A stretch of DNA of 64,000 bases, taken from NCBI GenBank assembly GCA_913041535.1, contig CAJWJK010000001.1:279797-343796 (forward strand), given 5' to 3'. A model generated the notes under the pieces. That model was not told the origin of the DNA. It ran no database searches and saw only the letters and a list, made by a program, of their open reading frames with translations. Shown one piece after another: positions 35,956 to 43,945 of this stretch. This DNA comes from an uncultured Alphaproteobacteria bacterium. Its GTDB lineage: Bacteria > Pseudomonadota > Alphaproteobacteria > VGEJ01. Every line of letters begins with the position of its first letter. Position 1 is the first letter of the stretch. Both the position numbers and the translations under genes were made by a program.

Positions 35956-37620
35956 ATGGCTGAAATATCGGGTGGTCGTTTAGTGGCTAAGGCCCTAAAA
36001 TCCGAAGGCGTCGAGGTAATCTTTACTCTATGCGGTGGCCATATTATTGATATCTATGACGGCTGCATCGACGAGGGGATCAAGATTGTTGATGTTCGGC
36101 ATGAGCAGGTGGCGGCACATGCCGCCGATGGTTATGCTCGTGTTACCGGCTCACCAGGATGTGCTGTAGTGACTGCTGGTCCAGGCACTACCGATGCAAT
36201 AACCGGTGTTGCCAACGCATATCGAGCAGAAAGTCCAATGCTGCTTATTGGTGGGCAAGGGGCGCTAAGTCAGCATCAAATGGGATCTCTGCAAGACCTT
36301 CCACATGTCGACATTATGCGGCCTATTACCAAGTTTGCTTCAACAGTACCTAGCACCGAACGGGTTGCTGATATGGTGAGCATGGCTTTTCGTGAGTGTT
36401 TTAATGGTGCCCCAGGACCAAGCTTTCTGGAAATTCCCCGCGATATCCTTGATGCCAAGGTTGATGAGTCGAAAGCCCGTATCCCAAAAGCAGGAGGATA
36501 TCGCGCCTCCACTAGGCTTCAGGCCGATCCAGGCGATATAGATAAATTAGCGGAGCTTTTGGTACGTTCAAGTAAGCCATGCATTCTACTGGGCACGCAA
36601 ACATGGACTTGTCGTGCCGCTTCAGCAGCTCGGATATTTGCTGAGTCGTTGGGACTTCCCGTCTTTATGAATGGTGCTGGTCGGGGCACATTTCCCTCCG
36701 ATCACCCGAACGCCTATCAGCTTGCTCGCAGGTACGCATTTAATAATGCCGACCTAATTGTCATAGTTGGTACGCCTTTTGATTTTCGTATGGGCTATGG
36801 GCGACGGTTGCGCGATGAGGCAACAGTGGTGCAGATAGACCTAGACTATCGAACCGTTGGGAAGAATAGAGATATTGATCTAGGGTTGGTGGGCGACGTG
36901 GGCGTTATAATGTCGTCTGTATCGCAAAGCGCGAGCGCAGGAAATACGGGTGCTAACCAAAGGAAATCATGGTTGAAAGAACTTCGTGATGAAGAAGACC
37001 GACTGTATGCCGAGCGACTCCCTAAAATCCAGTCTGATGCGCAACCGATACATCCGTTGAGATTATGTTATGAGATCAATGAGTTTCTCAACGAGGATTC
37101 AGTTTATATTGGAGATGGCGGAGACATAGTTACTTTTTCGGGTGGAGTAGTTAAGCCGCATCAACCAGGACACTGGATGGACCCAGGCCCTCTTGGCACG
37201 TTAGGCGTCGGAATACCGTTTGCAATGGCTTCCAAGCTGATGCAGCCAGAGAAAGAGGTGGTGACGCTTTTTGGAGACGGGGCCTTCAGCTTAACAGGGT
37301 GGGACTTTGATACGATGGTCCGCTTTAACCTCCCATTTGTTGGCGTTATTGGCAATAATTCGGCGTGGAACCAGATAAGATTTGGTCAGATCGCAAAGTA
37401 TGGTGATAACAGAGGTGACGTTGCCAACGTTCTAAGTGATATCGGTTTTGATCGTTTTGCCCAGATGTTAGGCGGGTATGGAGAGGAAGTAAGGGAAGCT
37501 GCCGATATTCGGCCTGCACTTCAGCGGGCTCGAGAATCAGGTAAACCCTCCCTTATAAACGTGTGGATAGACCCTAATGCATATAGTCCCGGCACAATGA
37601 ACCAAACGATGTATAAATAG
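35956..37620 (+). CDS. Thiamine-diphosphate enzyme, acetolactate synthase/2-hydroxyacyl-CoA lyase/oxalyl-CoA decarboxylase-like
   Basis: Full-length three-domain ThDP enzyme. 554 residues. The PYR domain has VDVRHEQVAAHAADGYAR with the catalytic Glu. The central domain follows (about 190-320). The PP domain has the cofactor motif GDGAFSLTGWDFDTMVRF ending in GNN. The tail SLINVWIDPNAYSPG is similar to the 2-hydroxyacyl-CoA lyase and oxalyl-CoA decarboxylase group. The gene directly downstream (29 bases) is a close formyl-CoA transferase homologue, which favours a CoA-thioester substrate. True acetolactate synthase is less likely because no regulatory subunit gene is present. An ATG with AAAGGAG-type site supports the start. 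Confidence 0.8.
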   Translation: MAEISGGRLVAKALKSEGVEVIFTLCGGHIIDIYDGCIDEGIKIVDVRHEQVAAHAADGYARVTGSPGCAVVTAGPGTTDAITGVANAYRAESPMLLIGGQGALSQHQMGSLQDLPHVDIMRPITKFASTVPSTERVADMVSMAFRECFNGAPGPSFLEIPRDILDAKVDESKARIPKAGGYRASTRLQADPGDIDKLAELLVRSSKPCILLGTQTWTCRAASAARIFAESLGLPVFMNGAGRGTFPSDHPNAYQLARRYAFNNADLIVIVGTPFDFRMGYGRRLRDEATVVQIDLDYRTVGKNRDIDLGLVGDVGVIMSSVSQSASAGNTGANQRKSWLKELRDEEDRLYAERLPKIQSDAQPIHPLRLCYEINEFLNEDSVYIGDGGDIVTFSGGVVKPHQPGHWMDPGPLGTLGVGIPFAMASKLMQPEKEVVTLFGDGAFSLTGWDFDTMVRFNLPFVGVIGNNSAWNQIRFGQIAKYGDNRGDVANVLSDIGFDRFAQMLGGYGEEVREAADIRPALQRARESGKPSLINVWIDPNAYSPGTMNQTMYK

Positions 37621-37649
37621 GTCCTTTTTCTGATTAGTGGAGACCAGTA

Positions 37650-38882
37650 ATGAGCAAGGCGTTAAGTGGGGTGCGGATTCTCGATATGACTCACGTACAG
37701 TCAGGTCCGTCGTGTACACAGGTTTTGGCCTGGCTTGGCGCTGATGTCATCAAAGTTGAGCTTCCCGGCCGCGGAGACATTACCCGCAGCCAGCTTAGGG
37801 ATTTACCTGATGTAGATAGCCTTTATTTTACCATGTTAAATTGTAATAAGCGCAGTGTTACGGTGAACACTAAGACTGATGGAGGTAAAGAGGTGTTCTC
37901 GTCACTGATCAAGCACTGTGATGTGTTGGTTGAGAATTTTGCTCCTGGTGCTTTGGATCGTCAGGGATTTGATTGGGATACCATCCACTCTATTAATCCA
38001 CGTATTATTTACGCTTCCATTAAAGGCTTTGGGCCGGGTCCATATTTTGACTTCAAGGCTTATGAAACGGTTGCTCAAGCAATGGGTGGCGCAATGAGTA
38101 CTACCGGATTTGAAGATGGGCCACCCACCTCAACTGGAGCTCAAATTGGTGATTCGGGAACTGGCATTCATCTGGTGGCGGCTATTCTTGCTGCGTTGTT
38201 TCAGCGCACTAATACCGGTCGGGGGCAGAGGGTCGAAGTGGCTATGCAGGATGCAGTATTAAACCTGTGTAGAGTCAAGATGCGCGATCAGCAACGCCTT
38301 AGCCACGGCGCACTTGACGAATACCCTAATAATGAGTTTGGAGACACAGTGCCGCGCTCGGGTAATGCCTCCGGCGGTGGGCAGCCCGGTTGGGCCCTTC
38401 GTTGTAGTCCTGGTGGGCCCAATGATTACATATATTGTATTATTCAACCGCAGGGCTGGAAACCATGGATGGAGCTCATTGGTCGTGAGGATTTAATTGA
38501 AGATCAAGGCTATGCTACGCCAAAGGCCCGTCTGGATAAACTTACTGAAATTTTTTCCATGCTTGAGGAGTGGACACTCAAACATACTAAAGCCGAAGTA
38601 ATGTCCATGCTCAATAAGCATGATATACCCTGTGGACCAATCCTAGATATGAAGGAATTGATTGAGGACGAAGCTTTGAATGGACGGGAGGTAGTGGTAG
38701 AGGTGCCGCATCCCCAGCGTGGATCATTTATTACGGTGGGCTGTCCGCTTCGGCTTTCGGATTCTCCTGTTGATGTTAAGAGTTCGCCGTTATTGGGAGA
38801 ACACACTCAGGAGGTTCTCGCTGAGGTAATGGGCCTTGATGATAAAGCCGTACAGAAATTGCGTGATGATGGAGCAGTATAA
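37650..38882 (+). CDS. frc: CoA transferase family III, formyl-CoA:oxalate CoA-transferase-like
   Basis: Family III (CaiB/BaiF) CoA transferase closely resembling Frc, which swaps CoA between formyl-CoA and oxalate. 410 residues. The catalytic Asp is D168 in [11 protein letters not shown], the glycine loop is SGGGQPGW (241-248), and other Frc-like blocks are [25 protein letters not shown] and [20 protein letters not shown]. An ATG follows the ThDP enzyme by 29 bases, with GGAG upstream. The pair could turn oxalate into formate and CO2, or handle formyl-CoA from a hydroxyacyl-CoA lyase. Succinyl-CoA-dependent relatives share the fold, so the substrate is not certain. Confidence 0.85.
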   Translation: MSKALSGVRILDMTHVQSGPSCTQVLAWLGADVIKVELPGRGDITRSQLRDLPDVDSLYFTMLNCNKRSVTVNTKTDGGKEVFSSLIKHCDVLVENFAPGALDRQGFDWDTIHSINPRIIYASIKGFGPGPYFDFKAYETVAQAMGGAMSTTGFEDGPPTSTGAQIGDSGTGIHLVAAILAALFQRTNTGRGQRVEVAMQDAVLNLCRVKMRDQQRLSHGALDEYPNNEFGDTVPRSGNASGGGQPGWALRCSPGGPNDYIYCIIQPQGWKPWMELIGREDLIEDQGYATPKARLDKLTEIFSMLEEWTLKHTKAEVMSMLNKHDIPCGPILDMKELIEDEALNGREVVVEVPHPQRGSFITVGCPLRLSDSPVDVKSSPLLGEHTQEVLAEVMGLDDKAVQKLRDDGAV

Positions 38883-39005
38883 GTTTATGCAAGCGTCAAT
38901 TATCTGATTACTCTAGGGTGTATAAGGCTATGGTTAAGCGTCACTCTGGCTTTGTTACCGTATATTGCGGTTAGGTTATTTGGTGCTTACTGGAGCTTTG
39001 TGGGC

Positions 39006-39542
39006 ATGTCAGATAGTGGAGAACATGTTCTCGTGGATTGGCCGATTGCTGTATATGAGGAGCTAACTTCTCTAGAGGTATCTCAGGTCTCTTTTGTACC
39101 AGATGCAGGACTGACACAACTGATTAACCTCTGTAATGCTGATCCTGCTATTCATACTATACCGCTAACTTCGGAGGAGGAAGGGATTGCTCTTTCTGCT
39201 GGCGCCTGGCTTGGAGGTGTGCGGTCTGCGGTCCTTATGCAAAGCAGTGGCGTTGGGAACATAGTAAATATGCTATCACTTTCCCGGACTTGTCGCTTTC
39301 CTTTATTCATTTTGGTGACCATGCGTGGGGAGAGTGGGGAAGTTAATGAATGGCAGGTGCCAATGGGAAAAGGAGCTCCAACGATTCTTGACGTTTCGGG
39401 GGTTAACGTGAGGCGTGCCGAAAAGGAAGATCAGGTTGCGAGGTTAGTCGGGCAGGCAGCCCGTACCGCATTTACCTGCGGAAAGCGTGAGGCAGTTCTC
39501 ATTTCTCAATCTGTTATTGGTGTAAAGAGCTTTAACAAATAA
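39006..39542 (+). CDS. ThDP decarboxylase PYR-domain subunit (sulfopyruvate/phosphonopyruvate decarboxylase alpha-like)
   Basis: Stand-alone PYR (N-terminal ThDP-binding) subunit. 178 residues from the ATG at 39006. The catalytic Glu is in PLTSEEEGIALSAGAWLGG, and MQSSGVGNIVNMLSL is the conserved subunit-interface helix of the ComD/phosphonopyruvate decarboxylase group. TMRGESGEVNEWQVPMG follows. It pairs with the PP-domain subunit through a one-base TAATG overlap, the arrangement seen in ComDE sulfopyruvate decarboxylase. The upstream start at 38952 adds a hydrophobic, unconserved leader and is rejected. The substrate is not decided by sequence. Confidence 0.8.
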   Translation: MSDSGEHVLVDWPIAVYEELTSLEVSQVSFVPDAGLTQLINLCNADPAIHTIPLTSEEEGIALSAGAWLGGVRSAVLMQSSGVGNIVNMLSLSRTCRFPLFILVTMRGESGEVNEWQVPMGKGAPTILDVSGVNVRRAEKEDQVARLVGQAARTAFTCGKREAVLISQSVIGVKSFNK

Positions 39543-40120
39543 TGGAACCTGTACTTAATAGACGAGATGTTGTTGCTGAACTTCTCAGTAACCGTGGCGA
39601 GGCTGCAGCTATAGTGGGTCTAGGTGCTTGCGTATGGGATGCTGCCGCTTCAGGGGATCATCCGTTAAATTTTGGTCTTTGGGGTGCTATGGGTGGCGCT
39701 GTCCCTATGGGGCTAGGATTAGCGCTGGCCCAACCTCGTCGTCGCATTTATGTGATTACAGGTGATGGTGAAATGTTAATGGGGCTTGGGTCATTAGCTA
39801 CCGTTATTGTCAAGCGGCCGCACAACCTGGCTATCGCTGTAATCGATAATGAAAAGTACGGTGAGACTGGAATGCAGCGAACTCATACAGCGTATGGCGT
39901 TGATCTGTCATCCGTAGCGCTAGGTATGGGTTTTTCTGTAGCTCGTCAGGTAAATCATAGCGAGGAACTGAGGGCGTCTTTGAAAACGTGGCAGGAGTCG
40001 TCAGGCCCAGTATTCTTAAACATTAAAGTAAAAGCAGACCCTTTGCCGTTAGTGTTGCCACCACGAAATGGAGTGTATTTGAGAGACCGTTTCGTGAAAG
40101 CATTGAAGTCGAACGATTAG
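39542..40120 (+). CDS. ThDP decarboxylase PP-domain subunit (ComE-like)
   Basis: Partner PP-domain subunit. 192 residues. The ThDP/Mg motif is GDGEMLMGLGSLATVIVK followed by IDNEKYGETGMQ (GDG...N spacing about 27). WGAMGGAVPMGLGLALAQP is the helix conserved in two-subunit sulfopyruvate/phosphonopyruvate decarboxylases. Coupled to the alpha subunit by TAATG. The product would be a 2-oxo-acid-derived aldehyde, such as sulfoacetaldehyde. The cysteate-lyase-like gene at 31.9 kb hints at C3-sulfonate metabolism, but the two loci are 6 kb apart and the link is inference. Confidence 0.8.
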   Translation: MEPVLNRRDVVAELLSNRGEAAAIVGLGACVWDAAASGDHPLNFGLWGAMGGAVPMGLGLALAQPRRRIYVITGDGEMLMGLGSLATVIVKRPHNLAIAVIDNEKYGETGMQRTHTAYGVDLSSVALGMGFSVARQVNHSEELRASLKTWQESSGPVFLNIKVKADPLPLVLPPRNGVYLRDRFVKALKSND

Positions 40121-40127
40121 CTTAACT

Positions 40128-41042
40128 TTATTTACGGTTAATCTTACGAATATGGGCTCCAACCTCTGCTGCTAGCACCTGAGAGAGTTGCGGCATGTGG
40201 CATTCGCCATAGCCACGAGTTTTAGCGAGGTCAAAGATTCTTATGGCCGTTTTGGCCATAGACGTGGGGGCACCTTTCTTCTCAGCGGTGCGAATAAACA
40301 TATCGAGATCCTTGATTCCAATTGAAAGAGCGGCTTGGTGCAAGCTTGCGTTACCTTCTAATGCCCAAGGAAGCATGACGCGAAAACTACGACTGTCGCC
40401 ACCCCCAACTGATACGACATCATAAAAAGTTTGAAGGTCAATGCCGCACTTTGCGGCCGCCGCCGTCGCTTCGGCAACAAGTGCTGTGCCGCACATTGAG
40501 AGGAGGTTATTGAAGAGCTTTAGTTGGTGACCTGCCCCGATTGGGCCAACATGAAATATATTTTCGCAAAAAGTAGATAAGATTGGCTGCAGTTGATTAA
40601 AGTGGTTGCGGTCTCCGCCTACCATGCAATTCAATCTGCCTTCTTCAGCCTCTTTTGGGGTTCGGCTAAATGGTGCATCAAGCATAACCGATCCACGTGC
40701 AGCTAAGTCTTTAGCCATATCAATTGTTGCTGCGGGTTCAGAAGTTGTGCAATCAACAAAAGTTAGTCCTGGCCTTGCCGCTTCGATCAAGCCTTTCGGT
40801 CCGTATACCACTTGTTTAACTACTGATGTTGAGGGCAGGCAGGAAAAAACCGTATCGCACTTTTGGGCAATATCTTTTGGGTCGTTTGCTTCTCTGGCAC
40901 CGTGTGCACACAGATCGTTGATGGGGCCACGGTTCTTATTGCCTAAAATATAGACCTCGTAACCAGAATTGACGAGATTTTTGGCCGCCCCATGGCCCAT
41001 CAGTCCCACTCCAATCCAGCCGATTCTAATTTTGTTGACCAT
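40128..41042 (-). CDS. 3-hydroxyisobutyrate dehydrogenase-family NAD(P) oxidoreductase
   Basis: Beta-hydroxyacid dehydrogenase family. 304 residues: an N-terminal Rossmann domain with IGWIGVGLMGHGAAKNL (GxGxxG at about 11-16) and a helical C-terminal domain with catalytic Lys175 in GHQLKLFNN. The substrate-binding motif, usually DAPVSGG, is DAPFSRTPKEAEEG, so the substrate likely differs from 3-hydroxyisobutyrate; tartronate-semialdehyde-type or larger hydroxyacids are possible. It converges on the ThDP subunit gene with a gap of 7 bases. No partner gene fixes the pathway. Confidence 0.87.
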   Translation of the reverse strand: MVNKIRIGWIGVGLMGHGAAKNLVNSGYEVYILGNKNRGPINDLCAHGAREANDPKDIAQKCDTVFSCLPSTSVVKQVVYGPKGLIEAARPGLTFVDCTTSEPAATIDMAKDLAARGSVMLDAPFSRTPKEAEEGRLNCMVGGDRNHFNQLQPILSTFCENIFHVGPIGAGHQLKLFNNLLSMCGTALVAEATAAAAKCGIDLQTFYDVVSVGGGDSRSFRVMLPWALEGNASLHQAALSIGIKDLDMFIRTAEKKGAPTSMAKTAIRIFDLAKTRGYGECHMPQLSQVLAAEVGAHIRKINRK

Positions 41043-41154
41043 ACAGAAAGCACTCCGTTTCGAAATAGCTAGGATGATCAGGCGCGCCGTGGTTTCTGTG
41101 GTTTATATGGCGCACCCTCGTCGTTGGTAAAGTCGGTAACAGAAATAAGATTTG

Positions 41155-42933
41155 TTAGGGCTGTTGTCTCAACCACCGTGTTTTCTTCTCATTTATGGTG
41201 TACTCTACTCCATTACTGGCAAGGATTACGATAACACGATATATCTCTTCGGCCATTTTTGGGCTTAGCCAGCCTCGATTGACACTAGCCAAAACCGCGT
41301 CAGGGTTCCGCAGTAGTGGATTTCCATAACCACCTCCACCACAGCTTCGGAATACGAGAGCTTCCGTTTCTAGGCACGAAACACCATGAAAGGATGGAAG
41401 TTTGATGTGGTTCCCATTACTGCTACGTTTCCAGTTACAGGATGGCGCTGCATTATTGCCGCCGAGGACCCCGCGGGGCGCATTGGTATCTCCGTCACTG
41501 CCATAAATTGCAATAAGTTCTCCACAATGAGCGCGGTACGCTCCAGTCATTCCAGGAGCGCCGTCCCATTCCCCATGTCCAATTGAGTCGCAAGCAGCCT
41601 TCCGACTTTCTACCAGGATCGGATACATCGCCTCGTTAATTTCAATGGAATCGAGGGCCATTTGACCACCGTCGCATGCAGCACCAGTTGTTAGCCACCC
41701 GTCGACTCCGTGGCTTGCTGGACCTCCGGAATACCCAAGGAATACCTGGTTTACATAGGGGTGGCCATCGTGTTGGTTGCCGGATATTACTGCTTCACCA
41801 AGGCACATAGAATAACCAAATTCGGCCCGTCCGTGAGGGGTTCCCATTTCCGCGAAACAACTTGAGACCGCAGTAATAAGACGAGAGTTGACATTAGTGG
41901 TCGCCACCGATGTGCCTGCTGGATAAACAGGGCGTCCGACAACACAGCCATCGCGTAATTGAGTACGTATGCAGCTTGCACTGCCCTGGTTATGGGGAAT
42001 GGTAGAATCCAAATTATAGAAGACACCAATCCTGCACGCAGCAATTGCACAGGCTTCGGAAAGGTTCAGTCCTCCCTTGACGCAATCTCCATTGTCACGC
42101 GCGTCAACCGTAATCTCTCCAGCATCTGGGTCAACGCTAACGCTAACGTGTACCGGAATTCCTTGTTCTGCCACATTTGGGACCTGGTCGTGGATTGTTT
42201 GGTATGTCCACGTACCAGCAGGAAGGCGTGCGATTTCGGCTTTAGTTCGTTTTATCCCATAGTCCATCCATGATTCAATGAAGTTATGCACGGTTTCTCT
42301 TCCGTACTGAGTTACCATTTTACATAGACGTTTTTCCGCAAGTCGGCATGCGGCTACTTGTGCTAAATAGTCCCCGTACCAAAGATGGCTAGAGCGAATT
42401 TTCATTTGGCAAATACGGACAATATCGCGTAGGTCAGTGTAATTTCTTTGAATCCGAACACATGGGAAGTGCAGGCCTTCCTCATAGATGGTTGCTGCTT
42501 CCGTAAGGTAAGTGGTCGGTATTGGAGCACCTATGTCGGCATGGTGCGCTCTGCAAAGGGTCCAGAACAAGGGTTCGCCATCAACAAAAACTGGCACACA
42601 AATCGTCATGTCTGCGTGATGGGTGCCTCCAGTGTATGGGCAGTTGTTTAGAAATGCATCTCCTGGTTCAACGTCATCGAAAAACTTGTCGATAGGCTGT
42701 GTTGTATATTCCAGTGCTGCAACATGAATGGGTAAAGATTCTTCCGCGCCAAGTAAACGATGATCGTAGGTAAGTAACCCACACGAAAAATCTCGAGAGT
42801 TCTTTATGACAGCAGAACGCGACGTTTTGACTACCGTATTGGTCATTTCGCGAATCACTGCTAATAGGCGGTTCGAGAGAATGGATAATAGGAAGGGGTC
42901 AATGGTCGGAAGGTCTGTTATGCGTTTGTCCAT
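41155..42933 (-). CDS. hyuB: Hydantoinase B/oxoprolinase-like subunit (HyuB), without a HyuA neighbour
   Basis: B subunit of the ATP-dependent N-methylhydantoinase/5-oxoprolinase/acetone-carboxylase-like family. 592 residues. Recognisable blocks: NRLLAVIREMTNTVVKTSRSAVIKN, GDAFLNNCPYTGGTHHADMT, ATTNVNSRLITAVSSCFAEM and SCGGGGYGNPLLR near the C-terminus. HyuB normally forms a complex with HyuA, encoded next door; no hyuA exists anywhere in this window, so the partner lies elsewhere or the protein acts in a different complex. It starts 5 bases after the tenA stop and is co-transcribed with it. Substrate unknown; a cyclic amide is the family expectation. Confidence 0.88.
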   Translation of the reverse strand: MDKRITDLPTIDPFLLSILSNRLLAVIREMTNTVVKTSRSAVIKNSRDFSCGLLTYDHRLLGAEESLPIHVAALEYTTQPIDKFFDDVEPGDAFLNNCPYTGGTHHADMTICVPVFVDGEPLFWTLCRAHHADIGAPIPTTYLTEAATIYEEGLHFPCVRIQRNYTDLRDIVRICQMKIRSSHLWYGDYLAQVAACRLAEKRLCKMVTQYGRETVHNFIESWMDYGIKRTKAEIARLPAGTWTYQTIHDQVPNVAEQGIPVHVSVSVDPDAGEITVDARDNGDCVKGGLNLSEACAIAACRIGVFYNLDSTIPHNQGSASCIRTQLRDGCVVGRPVYPAGTSVATTNVNSRLITAVSSCFAEMGTPHGRAEFGYSMCLGEAVISGNQHDGHPYVNQVFLGYSGGPASHGVDGWLTTGAACDGGQMALDSIEINEAMYPILVESRKAACDSIGHGEWDGAPGMTGAYRAHCGELIAIYGSDGDTNAPRGVLGGNNAAPSCNWKRSSNGNHIKLPSFHGVSCLETEALVFRSCGGGGYGNPLLRNPDAVLASVNRGWLSPKMAEEIYRVIVILASNGVEYTINEKKTRWLRQQP

Positions 42934-42938
42934 AATGA

Positions 42939-43607
42939 TTAGTAGCTTTGGTCCAGCCCCATCTGCCAGAATTGTGCCTCAAGTTTCGTAGCTTGTCGAA
43001 AGATCTCAACTAATGCTGGGAGGCGTTCCTTTCCACCACGTTTCGCAGAAAGAGAGTCTAACTGAGAGCAAGCTGTGGCAGCCAGTTTCTGATAGTTCAA
43101 GCCACCGTATTCTTCGATCCAGTGGCGAAAAGGATTGAGGGAAAGGTCAGTTGTTGGCTTATTAATTAGTTTGTCTCCAATTACTCCGTATCCAATGACA
43201 CAAGGTGCTAATGCAACGTGAAGGTCCAGCAGGTCGCCTGACATGCCAATTTCGAGAAAGAAACGCGTGTAAGCAACAGTTGCAGTGGCTTCTTGTGTTT
43301 CTTCGAGCACCTCCGAACTGATTCCCCAGTCATCACAGAATCGTAAGTGCAGATTCATTTCCTTGTCTAGAATGTTAGTCACGAGGTGCGACGCTTGCCT
43401 CATTTCAGAAAGCTCGTCCGATTTGTATACGCATATCGCATATGCCCGAGCCAATTGTATGAGAAATAGGTAGTCCTGCATGAGGTAGTGTTGAAAGGAG
43501 CTTTCTGAAAGGGTTCCACGGTCAAGTGCACGAACAAATTCGTGCTGGGTATATGCATGCCATTCTTTACGGCACGAGTTTTGAAGACGCTTAAACAACG
43601 TAGTCAT
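42939..43607 (-). CDS. tenA: TenA-family aminopyrimidine aminohydrolase/thiaminase II-like
   Basis: Haem-oxygenase-like helical protein of the TenA family, which hydrolyses aminomethylpyrimidine breakdown products during thiamine salvage. About 222 residues from the ATG at 43607; a TTG eighteen codons upstream is rejected. The catalytic Cys lies in LAPCVIGYGVIG, and WIEEYGG and YLMQDYLFLIQLARAYA match family helices. The C-terminal Glu region is less clear. No TPP riboswitch is visible upstream. Its operon partner is hyuB, so it may have been recruited to release ammonia from another amine or amide rather than to salvage thiamine. Confidence 0.87.
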   Translation of the reverse strand: MTTLFKRLQNSCRKEWHAYTQHEFVRALDRGTLSESSFQHYLMQDYLFLIQLARAYAICVYKSDELSEMRQASHLVTNILDKEMNLHLRFCDDWGISSEVLEETQEATATVAYTRFFLEIGMSGDLLDLHVALAPCVIGYGVIGDKLINKPTTDLSLNPFRHWIEEYGGLNYQKLAATACSQLDSLSAKRGGKERLPALVEIFRQATKLEAQFWQMGLDQSY

Positions 43608-43945
43608 GGGATCGTCATAATAGATTGTGAGATTAATATACGGCAATAACGTCGTAGACAATTGTTTGGCTGAAAGCTTACTGCAATTATAGTCCTAATA
43701 TTAATATTTTATTAAATGTTTAGGGTTTCAGGATGAGTTGGGGGATCTAGGCACTTAAGTCTATGTTGGACATCTCCAGTTAATTTAGCACTGGTTTTCA
43801 GCTGTTAGGCGGAATTAAACAAGGACCTAAAGACAATTTGACAGCTAACGAAGGGAAAATGACGGGAAAGAGGGCATAATAGTCTAGAGTGACATCAGAG
43901 CGTGTAGAAGTCTCATGCCAGGCGATACAATGCATTGAAACTATC
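43608..43945. promoter_or_regulatory. Divergent AT-rich region between tenA and the dimethylformamidase-like gene
   Basis: 338 bases with no supported gene. The centre (about 43690-43725) is strongly AT-rich (CCTAATATTAATATTTTATT) and is the likely promoter zone for both directions. A TPP-riboswitch pattern (CTGAGA plus the downstream conserved arm) was looked for on the minus strand and not found. Short frames here overlap the neighbours and lack support. Confidence 0.4.

Noticed and set aside
38952..39005. Hydrophobic leader on the ThDP PYR subunit
   Set aside because: Not expected for a cytoplasmic decarboxylase subunit; the internal ATG at 39006 fits the family start better.
43608..43780. 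TPP riboswitch upstream of tenA
   Set aside because: Searched by eye for the conserved CTGAGA and downstream arms on the minus strand; neither is present.
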